NCBI GenBank assembly: GCA_022010055.1
Contig: CP091737.1
Coordinates: 558,001-622,000, forward strand
Source of the DNA: Treponema sp.
Lineage (GTDB): Bacteria > Spirochaetota > Spirochaetia > Treponematales > Treponemataceae
Reading direction: 5' to 3'
DNA: 64,000 nt
Part shown: positions 1 through 7,346 of the stretch, piece after piece
How the letters are laid out: the number at the start of each line of letters is the position of its first letter
Position numbering within the stretch: position 1 is the stretch's first letter
Notes under the pieces: generated by a model
What the model was told of the DNA's origin: nothing
What the model saw: the letters and a program-made list of their open reading frames with translations, nothing else
Database searches by the model: none
Program-made: the position numbers and the translations under genes

Positions 1-37
1 CTTTGCGCGAAGGAACGGTTTCGAGGTCAAAAACACT

Positions 38-92
38 CTGATTGTTGAGACCGCGCGAGCGGTCAATTCTATAGTTACTTTGCAACAATCAG
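38..92. repeat. Inverted repeat with inner hairpin
   Basis: The 10-base arm CTGATTGTTG at 38-47 is matched by its reverse complement CAACAATCAG at 83-92. Between them GACCGC (49-54) pairs with GCGGTC (59-64). The structure is seen directly; its role is unknown. It could be the tail of an element or terminator whose gene lies left of the window. Confidence 0.4.
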
Positions 93-101
93 CGTGTAGG
101 G

Positions 102-216
102 GATGTCCAATAAGTATCTTTTTTGTCATTTATAGGCTTGACCCGAAATTCTAAATGCATATATTACAATCATTTAGAATTTGTTCAACAATGACATTCA
201 GAACTTATTGGACATC
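102..216. mobile_element. MITE-like nested palindrome
   Basis: Perfect 14-base terminal inverted repeats, GATGTCCAATAAGT at 102-115 and its complement at 203-216, enclose further pairs: TGTCATT 124-130 with AATGACA 190-196, and AAATTCTAAATG 146-157 with CATTTAGAATTT 171-182. The whole 115 bp could fold into one long hairpin. It has no coding capacity, which fits a non-autonomous miniature transposable element. No target-site duplication is obvious and no second copy was noticed in the window. Confidence 0.55.
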
Positions 217-350
217 TTCGATTTTGAACCACGAAACCGTGACTGGGAGCAAGTTTTTTGCTGAATACATTTATAATGCGTTTGCCCTGGTGCATGACGT
301 TCTGCGCATTTAAAGAATTTTTCTTTTTTGTTACAATTGCTTCAATGGAA

Positions 351-378
351 TGGACAGTTCATTCTGTAAAAATAGAAT
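351..378 (+). promoter_or_regulatory. Promoter of exonuclease III gene
   Basis: A -35 box TGGACA (351-356) and a -10 box TAGAAT (373-378) are separated by 16 bases. The predicted start of transcription is about 5 bases before the ATG at 391, so the AAAGGA motif at 379-384 may lie at or before the 5' end of the mRNA. Confidence 0.5.
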
Positions 379-390
379 AAAGGACTAAAA

Positions 391-1221
391 ATGAATATAA
401 TTTCTTGGAACGTAAATGGAATCAGGGCTGTTGAAAAGAAAGGCTTTTTGAGCTGGCTTTCGGATTGCGGCGCGGATGTTGTATGCATTCAGGAAACAAA
501 AGCCAATCCGGCTCAGCTTTCTGAAAATCTGATTTCTCCGCCTTACGGAGAAAACGCTTCCGCCGCGCTTTCTGATTCTTCCGGCGGCGCAGGACTCTTT
601 GACGACTGCAAAAGATATTTTTCTGCATTCAGCAGCGCAAAAAAAGCCGGCTACAGCGGAACTGCAATTTACAGCAAGGTAAAGCCAGATTCTGTGGAAA
701 ATCTTGGGGACGCGCGCTTTGACGACGAGGGGCGTGTTACAATCGCAAAATTTGGAAAAATCGCCGTAATCAGCGCGTATTTTCCGAACAGCCAGGAAGC
801 TGGAGCAAGGCTTGATTATAAACTTGAATTTAACAAGGCGATTCTTAAAAAATGTGATGAGCTTGTTTCAGAAGGCTTTAACGTTGTGCTTGGCGGCGAC
901 TACAATGTTGCGCACACTCCGATTGATTTGGCAAATCCTGCCACAAACGAAAAGAATCCAGGCTATCTGCCGGAAGAACGTGAATGGTTCACAAGTTTCT
1001 TGAACGCAGGGTACGTGGATACATTCAGAAAATTCAACAGCGAGCCTAAGCAGTATACATGGTGGAGCTACAGGTTTCATGCGCGCGAAAAGAACATAGG
1101 GTGGCGCATTGACTATTGGTGCGTTCATAAAAAATTCGAAGATAAAGTTGTTTCTTCAACAATTATGGCGGATGTGACTGGAAGCGACCATTGCCCGATT
1201 CAAATACAGATTGAAGAATGA
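391..1221 (+). CDS. xth: Exodeoxyribonuclease III (AP endonuclease)
   Basis: Cytoplasmic base-excision-repair nuclease that cuts at abasic sites and removes 3' blocking groups. The 276-residue protein begins with the family's Asn motif (MNIISWNVNG). It carries the metal-binding Glu in IQETK (E35), the GGDYN catalytic pair (D170, N172), RIDY (239-242) and the terminal SDH triad (S265-H267), all typical of the exonuclease III/EEP superfamily. Length is normal, with a Ser/Gly/Ala-rich insertion around residues 53-72 in the loop after the IQETK strand. AAAGGA lies 6-11 bases before the ATG. It is monocistronic, preceded by a palindromic element and followed by a short copy of the R1 repeat. Confidence 0.93.
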   Translation: MNIISWNVNGIRAVEKKGFLSWLSDCGADVVCIQETKANPAQLSENLISPPYGENASAALSDSSGGAGLFDDCKRYFSAFSSAKKAGYSGTAIYSKVKPDSVENLGDARFDDEGRVTIAKFGKIAVISAYFPNSQEAGARLDYKLEFNKAILKKCDELVSEGFNVVLGGDYNVAHTPIDLANPATNEKNPGYLPEEREWFTSFLNAGYVDTFRKFNSEPKQYTWWSYRFHAREKNIGWRIDYWCVHKKFEDKVVSSTIMADVTGSDHCPIQIQIEE

Positions 1222-1249
1222 ACTTCCTTCTATTTTGAAATATGATATA

Positions 1250-1340
1250 ATAGCCTGAATGCCGTTTTTTTTGTAAAAAGAATAAATCTGCTGAGAGTTT
1301 TCTTTCATAATTTGCAAAAAAACTCGAAATTAAGGTTAAT
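1250..1340. repeat. R1 repeat, short internally deleted copy
   Basis: Left end (AGCCTGAATGCCG followed by a T-run and GTAAAAAGAATAAA) and right end (TTTCTTTCATAATTTGC, an A-run, CTCGAAATTAAGG) match the ends of the ~190 bp R1 elements at 18291, 38544 and 39581, but the ~100 bp core is missing. This looks like a deletion derivative of the same element. Confidence 0.7.
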
Positions 1341-1367
1341 AGAAAAAAATATTGGAGTCAGAAAAAT

Positions 1368-1883
1368 ATGCTTGCATACTTAATTAATTTTTTAAAAGCG
1401 CTTAACTCAAATTCAAAGCCGTCTCAGATTGCAAATTCTTTCTGCATTGGCCTTATCCTTGGATTTATGCCAAAAAACAATCTTCTCTGGTATGTGCTCT
1501 TTGTCTTTTTCGCATTTGTGCGCATAAATAAATGCGGATATTACATAATGATTCTTATCGGAACGCTTTCTGCGTATCTTCTTGATCCGCTTTTTGACCG
1601 GATTGGCTATGCCGTGCTAACTTTTGCGCCGCTTGAAAATTTTTACGCCTGGGCGCTGGACGTTCCGTTTGTTGGGTTTACAAAATTTAACAACACGATT
1701 GTGGCCGGCTCTCTTGTATTCGGGCTTCTTGCGTATATTCCGTTTTTTCTTCTTATGTATTTTGTTATAAAATTGTGGCGAAAGCACATCGCGCCAAGGT
1801 TTAATGATTCTAAAGTCCTTAAGACTATTTACAGCATTCCGGTTATCGGAAAGATTGCCTCAAAAGCGGCAGAGCTGATTTAA
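1368..1883 (+). CDS. TIGR03546-family inner-membrane protein
   Basis: A 171-residue polytopic membrane protein of unknown function. It has hydrophobic segments near residues 25-50, 55-75, 80-100 and 110-140 and a basic C-terminal tail. I recognise the TIGR03546 family, which is known only from bacteria with outer membranes and is often paired with a TIGR03545 protein. That is exactly what lies 23 bases downstream here, so the two are probably one transcription unit. A GGAGTC motif stands about 9 bases before the ATG. The pairing suggests an envelope function, but no activity is established. Confidence 0.75.
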   Translation: MLAYLINFLKALNSNSKPSQIANSFCIGLILGFMPKNNLLWYVLFVFFAFVRINKCGYYIMILIGTLSAYLLDPLFDRIGYAVLTFAPLENFYAWALDVPFVGFTKFNNTIVAGSLVFGLLAYIPFFLLMYFVIKLWRKHIAPRFNDSKVLKTIYSIPVIGKIASKAAELI

Positions 1884-1906
1884 CTGAATTTTTCTGGAGA
1901 AATATC

Positions 1907-4167
1907 ATGGCTAAGAAAAACAGAAACTGAAAATATAGAAAAAAATACTGAAAAAAAACACGCTCCTGAGAATGTAAAAAAATCTTCAAAAACCGCCGTA
2001 AAAAAAGAAAAAAAGGTAAAGCTTCTTCCGGCTAAAAAACTTCCTGGATTCTACAGAAAAAAGTTCACCGAAAAAGATTTTGAAAAGAAAGTCCTTAAAA
2101 AGATATACATAGAAGCAGACAAAAAACTTGTAGGCTCACAGTTTAAAAAGGAAAAGGATAAAAAGGGCAGGGAGTTTCTGGCCTTTGACAGGTCTGCGAA
2201 AATCCCGAAAAACGAATTTATCCGCTGCAAAAAAATCGCGGTCGACCTGAAAAATCAAAAAGCCGGTATAAAACTTGTTCCTCTTCTTGCCGTTGTCTGC
2301 CTGTTTGCCGCAATCGGAATCAGCGTGACGCTCTTTAAGAATATTGTGGTAAAAAAAGGCTTGACCGCCACAATGCAGGGAATTTTCGGGGCTAAGACAG
2401 ATATTCAGAAAGTTGACCTTCAGATTTTCGGGGCGTCGCTTGAAATCAGCGGACTTGCCCAGGCTAGTTCAGAATCCCGATGAAAAATATTTTTGAGATT
2501 GATAAAATTGATGTTGCCTTTAATCTTACAGATTTGCTCCGCGGAAAATTCCATGCAAAAAATATAGAAGTTTCCGGCGTTGCGATTGACACAGAGCGAA
2601 AGACTTCCGGCGAGCTTGCGCGTAAGCCAAAAGCCAAGAAGCAGAAGGAAGTTGTCGCCGGCACAAAAAAAGATTCTGACTCAATAATGAATGCGGCTGC
2701 TGATCAGCTTAAAAAAATGTTTGAAAGCTACAATCCTGAGACGATGCTTTCCAACATTCAGAATGAGCTGAAATCTCCGGCTGTGGCAAATTCTATCGCC
2801 TCTGATGTAAATGCTAAGGTTGAAAAATGGAAGAATGTTCCGAACGAATACCAGGCTTCTATCGCAAAGCTTTCCGCGAGCGTTGATTCCCTTGTAAAAA
2901 CAAACTGGGAAAACATTACAAACGCCGCCACGCTGAAAAAAGCGATAAGCGACATTGAAACCGCCATGAACGAGTCGAATTCTCTGAAAAAAAAGATGTC
3001 GGCCACTTCAAGGGACATAAAGACTGATACAAATGCGGTAAACGGTTATTCAAGGCAGCTTCAGAATGCGATAAAAGCGGATTCTAGTCTGGTGGATTCA
3101 AAAATTTCCGAGATGAAGAAACTTTTTTCCGCTGACGGACTTAAAAACATTCTTACAGAAGGCGTCCGTGGAATCATCCTTGAAAAAGCCGGAAAATTTT
3201 ATCCGTACATTGACCAGGCGCTGACGGCCGCAATGAATTCAAAGGGAAATTCGAACGAAGCGGCGGATTCAAAAAAATCCGCGGAAAAAACTGAAAAGAA
3301 GGCTAAAAAAGCAGAAAAATCAACTGGACACGCCCGCTCCGCAGGAAGAACAGTTTATTACAAAAAAGATACAGTTCCAAAGCTCTTGATAGAAAATGTT
3401 GTGGCTTCCGGCTACGAATACAAGTCAAACGAGCTTCTGTTCAAGGGAACGGCCACTGAAATTTCCAGCGACCAGAATATGCGCGGAAAACCTGCGAAAA
3501 TCAACGCGGATTTTAAGGTTATGGGAAAACCTAACAAGGCTTCTGTTACAATTGATGCCCGCGACAATTCCGCCGCGCCTTTGGTTCTTGCGGACTATTC
3601 AGGAAAAGGTTATCCGGTGAGCGCAAATGCTCAGGTTTTCAGCCTTAGCTCGGCAAGCGACATTGATGCGGTTCTTACCTGCAAAAAAGACGGAAGTTTT
3701 ACGGTCGGCGGAACTTTGAATATGAATATAACCGAGATACAGGGAATGGATTTGAGCCGGCGAAAGTTTCTGAGCTTTACAAAAAGGCTGTTTCCGGCAT
3801 AAAAAATCTTTCGGTTGGCTTCCGGGTTCTGTACAGCAAAAACGGCGCGCTGAACGTTGAGCTTACAGACATTGAAAAACTTACAAGGCAGCTTGTGACT
3901 CCTGTAACGCAGGCCCTTGCAAGTGAGTTGAATTCAATCGCTTCAGAAGCGCAGGCGAATGTAGCAAAAGTCCTTGGCGAAAAGACAGGAATCGCATCAG
4001 AGCAGATTGCCGCGTTCACAGATATTTCAGGACTTCTGAACAACCAGATGAACTCGCTGAACAGCCTGCAGAAGCGGCTTGAAGACCAGAAAACAAAAAT
4101 CAACAGGCAGCTGTCTAATGCCGCAAAAGGCGCAGCTGTAGATGCTCTTAAAAAGTTTAAATTTTAA
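1907..4167 (+). CDS. TIGR03545-family envelope protein, frameshifted
   Basis: About 750 residues spread over several frames: the start at 1907 (after GGAGAAATATC), a frame change near 1925, two more between about 2460 and 2487, and one near 3755. Reading across them gives a Lys-rich N-terminus, one membrane segment (around 2275-2340), then an AsmA-like periplasmic region with a helical middle (2690-3120), a Lys/Glu-rich stretch (3250-3330) and a beta-rich part. The C-terminus is helical and Gln-rich. It follows its partner TIGR03546 as in other genomes. Sequence stays coherent on both sides of every break, so I infer assembly errors rather than decay. Function is unknown; AsmA-like proteins act in envelope biogenesis or lipid transport. 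It ends directly against the convergent gene at 4168. Confidence 0.7.
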
Positions 4168-4800
4168 TCATTCCGGGCAGGCGGTTTTGCTGAAGTTCCT
4201 TGTAAGCAGGGGAATCAGCATTCCGCCGGCCGCGTTTCCAAGTATTACAGTAACAAAAATCAAGACGTTTTGCGGCGTGAATGCGTTCAAGCCGTTTGCA
4301 ATTCCGTTATAGAAAGAATTTGCGATTGAGTGGTCGAATCCGCACAGAATAAAAACCGGTATATAAATAAAGACGCCTGCCTTGCTGCCTTTTTTCCATG
4401 TGTCAACGGAAAGGAACATAAGGATTCCGCAGAAGAGGCCGGAAATAAAAAGCCGTAGAAGCGGAGTCTGTGTCTTTGCATAGAAAATTTCTTTTGCCGG
4501 CTCAACGACCAGCGGAAACGCATAGCCTGCCATAATTCCCAGAATATAAGTAGAAAGAAGGTTGAACGAAAGCGTAAGAATTACAAGACGAATGTATTTT
4601 GCGTCTTTAAAATTATATGCGATATAACCAACTTTTCCCGTATAAAGATTGAATCCGTACATACAGATTGTGTAAAGTCCTGCCGCAAACAGGAACGCGC
4701 CGAGCGGCCTTAAGTTCAAGGCGAGGCATGAAAGGTAAACAGTTCCGCCGATGCAAATCATCAGGCCGGAAAGAATGGATTTTTTTATATCATTTATCAT
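4168..4800 (-). CDS. Formate/nitrite transporter-family channel
   Basis: A 210-residue membrane protein with six predicted helices. FNT-family signatures are visible: LGAFLFAAGLYTICMYGFNL early, the central pore motif GFDHSIANSFY with His157 (equivalent to the proton-relay His of FocA), and GNAAGGMLIP in the last third. The family moves small monovalent anions such as formate, nitrite or hydrosulfide across the inner membrane. At 210 residues it is shorter than FocA (about 285), and the substrate cannot be told. In a fermentative spirochaete formate is the likely one, by inference. It converges tail-to-tail with the TIGR03545 gene. Confidence 0.75.
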   Translation of the reverse strand: MINDIKKSILSGLMICIGGTVYLSCLALNLRPLGAFLFAAGLYTICMYGFNLYTGKVGYIAYNFKDAKYIRLVILTLSFNLLSTYILGIMAGYAFPLVVEPAKEIFYAKTQTPLLRLFISGLFCGILMFLSVDTWKKGSKAGVFIYIPVFILCGFDHSIANSFYNGIANGLNAFTPQNVLIFVTVILGNAAGGMLIPLLTRNFSKTACPE

Positions 4801-4843
4801 AACTTTACAAGATTACCACGTTACAGAAACTTTCTCAATGTGA

Positions 4844-4849
4844 TAGAAT
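4844..4849 (+). promoter_or_regulatory. -10 box close to start codon
   Basis: TAGAAT at 4844-4849 ends six bases before the ATG at 4856, and no Shine-Dalgarno sequence lies between. The matching -35 (TTACAG, 4821-4826) is weak. It fits the leaderless pattern described in the findings. Confidence 0.35.
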
Positions 4850-4855
4850 AAAATT

Positions 4856-5392
4856 ATGTCTAAAGTATTTTTGCGGATTTCTGGTATAGTTTTTTTTATG
4901 TTCACGCTTGCGGCGGCAATCCCTGTGCTGGCAAGAAATATAGATTCTTTTGCTTTCTTCGTTGCTTCTCCGGATTTGGGCTGGGGGCTGTTCTACGTTT
5001 TTACGGGATTTTTGCTTTGTTCGTTTTTTCTGTTTGCGTTGTTTTCCACCGGAACCGCGGCGATTTTCGCAGGCGGGCAGGGATATACCCAGTCGGTCTG
5101 GAACTGCGGAATTTACTCGCTTTTCTGTGTAGGTCTGTTTACAACAATACTGCTTTTGACCGGAGTTACGGAAGAAGAGCATGAAATTCTTCTTGTATGC
5201 GAAATAGCCCTGCTGGCGGTAATCCTTTACAATGCGATAATCTTTTTCTGTCTGCGCAAGGAAGAAGAGTTCTACTGGAAAAACCTTATGCCGGCTGATT
5301 CAAATTCAAAGCTCTGCCTTAAAGTCTACGCCCTTATGATTGCCGTTATAGAAGCCGCAAGTTTTCTAATTTCTCATAAGTTCGTGGACTAA
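4856..5392 (+). CDS. Hypothetical four-helix membrane protein
   Basis: I do not recognise this 178-residue protein. It has four strongly hydrophobic segments, at about residues 7-26, 42-66, 84-103 and 113-131, joined by short loops, and a fifth weaker one near 156-172. The loop before the third segment is Gly-rich (FAGGQGYTQS). The overall shape, four core helices and small loops, is that of a small inner-membrane protein. A -10-like TAGAAT ends six bases before the start, and there is no ribosome-binding site. It stands alone between oppositely oriented genes. Confidence 0.6.
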   Translation: MSKVFLRISGIVFFMFTLAAAIPVLARNIDSFAFFVASPDLGWGLFYVFTGFLLCSFFLFALFSTGTAAIFAGGQGYTQSVWNCGIYSLFCVGLFTTILLLTGVTEEEHEILLVCEIALLAVILYNAIIFFCLRKEEEFYWKNLMPADSNSKLCLKVYALMIAVIEAASFLISHKFVD

Positions 5393-5415
5393 AACAGTCC
5401 GCATTTTGTCTCCGG

Positions 5416-6324
5416 CTATCGCGCCAGGTAAGAATTTTCCGTCTGTTCTGCCTGTTCCGCGGATTGTGTTTCGTCTTTCAGGATTTTTTCTTTGTCCTTA
5501 AGGGCTTTTGCTTCTGCTCTTGCCGCTTTCCGCTCGGCCCGTTTTTCTGCCTTGAGTTCCTTTTTCCGGGCTTTTTTTTCTGCTTTCGCAGTTTCCCTCT
5601 GCAATGATTTTTCCGACTGCCGGATGTATGAATATTTGTTTTTGCCTTTTACGCTGTAGCGCACGCCAAGGTTAAGCTGGTATTGCCATGCGTAGTCATA
5701 GGGCTGGACAAGGCTGTTTGTTCCAAAGTTCGGGTAATCAAAAGAAAAAGTTCCGTCCAGAAGCACAGACCACCGCGGTTCTACAGGAAGCTCAAGCCCG
5801 GCAAGCGCGCCGCCTCCAAGATAGTTAAGGTGATATTCATCGGTGAGCTGATACATGTAATGCAGTCCAAGACCGAACTTGAGCCGCACATATTTCCACA
5901 TATCTGTTTCCAGGATTGGACCTGCGAAAAGGTCAAAGGCATACAGAATTGTCTGCTTTGGAAACTGCTTTACTTCGTTAAAAGTGTTGAAGTAAGGGTA
6001 AAAGACTGATGTCCGGATAATTGAGTTAAGAGGCTTCATGTTTCTTGTCTGAATCTGAAAGAACGCGCCTATAAAATCGTTTTTCCACACAAAATTGCTT
6101 CTGCCGCTAAGAGTCTGAATTCTTGTGACTTGAGCGGCGGCGACCCCTTCGTTGAACATAATGAACGGTTTTGCCTTGATTTTAGGGAATCCGGTTTTTT
6201 CGTTTATTTCTATATTCGGGTCGTCTTTTTCTTCTGCGGTGGAAGTTTCAAAAAGATTTGTCTCCTGGCATACAACAGGATAAAGCAGAAAAGCGAACGC
6301 AAAAATCAAAAATATTTTTTTCAT
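5416..6324 (-). CDS. Outer-membrane beta-barrel-like protein with charged tail
   Basis: A secreted protein of 302 residues. The start at 6324 gives a clean signal peptide (MKKIFLIFAFAFLLYPVVCQ); an upstream ATG at 6348 would overlap the preceding gene and spoil it. Residues about 55-235 form alternating aromatic, amphipathic strands typical of an outer-membrane barrel (for example FIMFNEGVAAAQV and LKFGLGLHYMYQ). The last ~65 residues are a strikingly charged Lys/Glu/Ala/Arg helix. Such a tail is unusual after a barrel and would sit in the periplasm or at the surface. It follows the lipoprotein gene at 6335 by ten bases, probably as an operon. Family not identified. Confidence 0.6.
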   Translation of the reverse strand: MKKIFLIFAFAFLLYPVVCQETNLFETSTAEEKDDPNIEINEKTGFPKIKAKPFIMFNEGVAAAQVTRIQTLSGRSNFVWKNDFIGAFFQIQTRNMKPLNSIIRTSVFYPYFNTFNEVKQFPKQTILYAFDLFAGPILETDMWKYVRLKFGLGLHYMYQLTDEYHLNYLGGGALAGLELPVEPRWSVLLDGTFSFDYPNFGTNSLVQPYDYAWQYQLNLGVRYSVKGKNKYSYIRQSEKSLQRETAKAEKKARKKELKAEKRAERKAARAEAKALKDKEKILKDETQSAEQAEQTENSYLAR

Positions 6325-6334
6325 ATTTTCCGCC

Positions 6335-6724
6335 TTATTTTGAAACATGGTACAGGGTAAGGTTCAGAGTCTTGCTGTTGGACGCGTTTGTCCAGGTAAG
6401 GTAAAGCATCGAGCCGCGTATGTCCCATTCGGTGTTTATGGTCTCAGAAACCGGTTCACCGTCTTTTTCTGAAACACTGAAAACAAGAACGTTGTCTATT
6501 ACTGAATATTCGCCCTGATAGTTTATTTCGCTTTTTTCATCCTGGGGTTCTGTGTAGATTTTTGCAACAAAAGTTCCGTCGGAAGTAAAAGTTACATAGT
6601 TTCCGTAGTCGTCTGCCCATTTTCCATACAATGGAGAAGGCTCGTAGCATGAAACAAATGCAAATGCTGAAATAAAAGCAAAGATTACAGACAGAGATAA
6701 AAAGATTTTTTTAACAGATTTCAT
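6335..6724 (-). CDS. Small lipoprotein, lipocalin-like
   Basis: A 129-residue exported lipoprotein. A hydrophobic signal ends in a lipobox (AFVSC, Cys26), followed by a short linker and a ~100-residue beta-rich domain. Its opening, LYGKWADDYGNYVTFTSDGT, has the 'GxW...F..DGT' pattern of small lipocalin-like or DUF-type lipoprotein domains that often bind hydrophobic ligands. No ligand can be assigned. It lies immediately upstream of the barrel protein and likely shares its mRNA. Confidence 0.6.
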   Translation of the reverse strand: MKSVKKIFLSLSVIFAFISAFAFVSCYEPSPLYGKWADDYGNYVTFTSDGTFVAKIYTEPQDEKSEINYQGEYSVIDNVLVFSVSEKDGEPVSETINTEWDIRGSMLYLTWTNASNSKTLNLTLYHVSK

Positions 6725-6758
6725 ATATTACTCCAGTTTTTGTAGGGAATCCGCGCGG

Positions 6759-7346
6759 TCAGGCAGGTTGCTCCTTTATATCGTCAATAGATTCTTCAAC
6801 TTCCTGAGGAAGAACATTGTATTCAATTTCAGAACGTTCAAGTCCCTGCAGCTGCACTCCGTAAGTTCCGCCGGCGCTTGTTCCTTTTTTTATAATAAGG
6901 TTTTCATAGAAAATATTTCCGGGATTTTCGCCGGTTATTTTCATTGTTCCGAACATTTTTCCGTTTGCGTGAATGTTTGCCTTTGTGTTGCATTCTCCGT
7001 TCAGAATCCAGCCGTCAAAATCGCAGTAATCTTTGTATACAATTGTAACAACACCCTTGAATCCTCGTATGCGCGCCCAGTATTCGCAAGTTCCGCTTAT
7101 ATTTCCGCAGACTTTCTTTTCCAAGTTTTGCAAGGTTGCTTTTTTTATGCATGAGCGTAAGCTTTCTGTGGCTGCTTAAAGAAGATTCGTTGAACGCTTT
7201 CAGATATTCAATATTCTGAAGATATTCGGAGTTTATCTCTTCTGGCTCAGGTTTATTTCTTGTTCTTCCTGTTCCGCGCATATAAAGAATGCCGAGCATA
7301 GGATATAGATTGTTCCAAGAAGCAGGATTTTTTTATTTGGCATCAT
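6759..7346 (-). CDS. Truncated paralogue of FN3 lipoprotein C-terminus, frameshifted
   Basis: About 195 residues in three frames. The start at 7346 (MMPNKKILLLGTIYILC) overlaps the stop of the upstream 845-residue gene as ATGA and has an AGGAGA site, so the two are translationally coupled. The first frame change is near 7255 and the second near 7115. Joined, the protein is a signal peptide followed by a domain clearly related to the last ~200 residues of the upstream protein: both share KLTLMHK, then GNISGT, then a beta-rich part ending in a GxYLV/GVQL-like strand. It is therefore the C-terminal module alone, without fibronectin repeats. Function is unknown. Confidence 0.6.

Noticed and set aside
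4835..5182. Antisense frame of 115 codons opposite the membrane protein at 4856
   Set aside because: Arg/Lys/Gln-rich shadow of a hydrophobic coding sequence, no ribosome-binding site and no family pattern.
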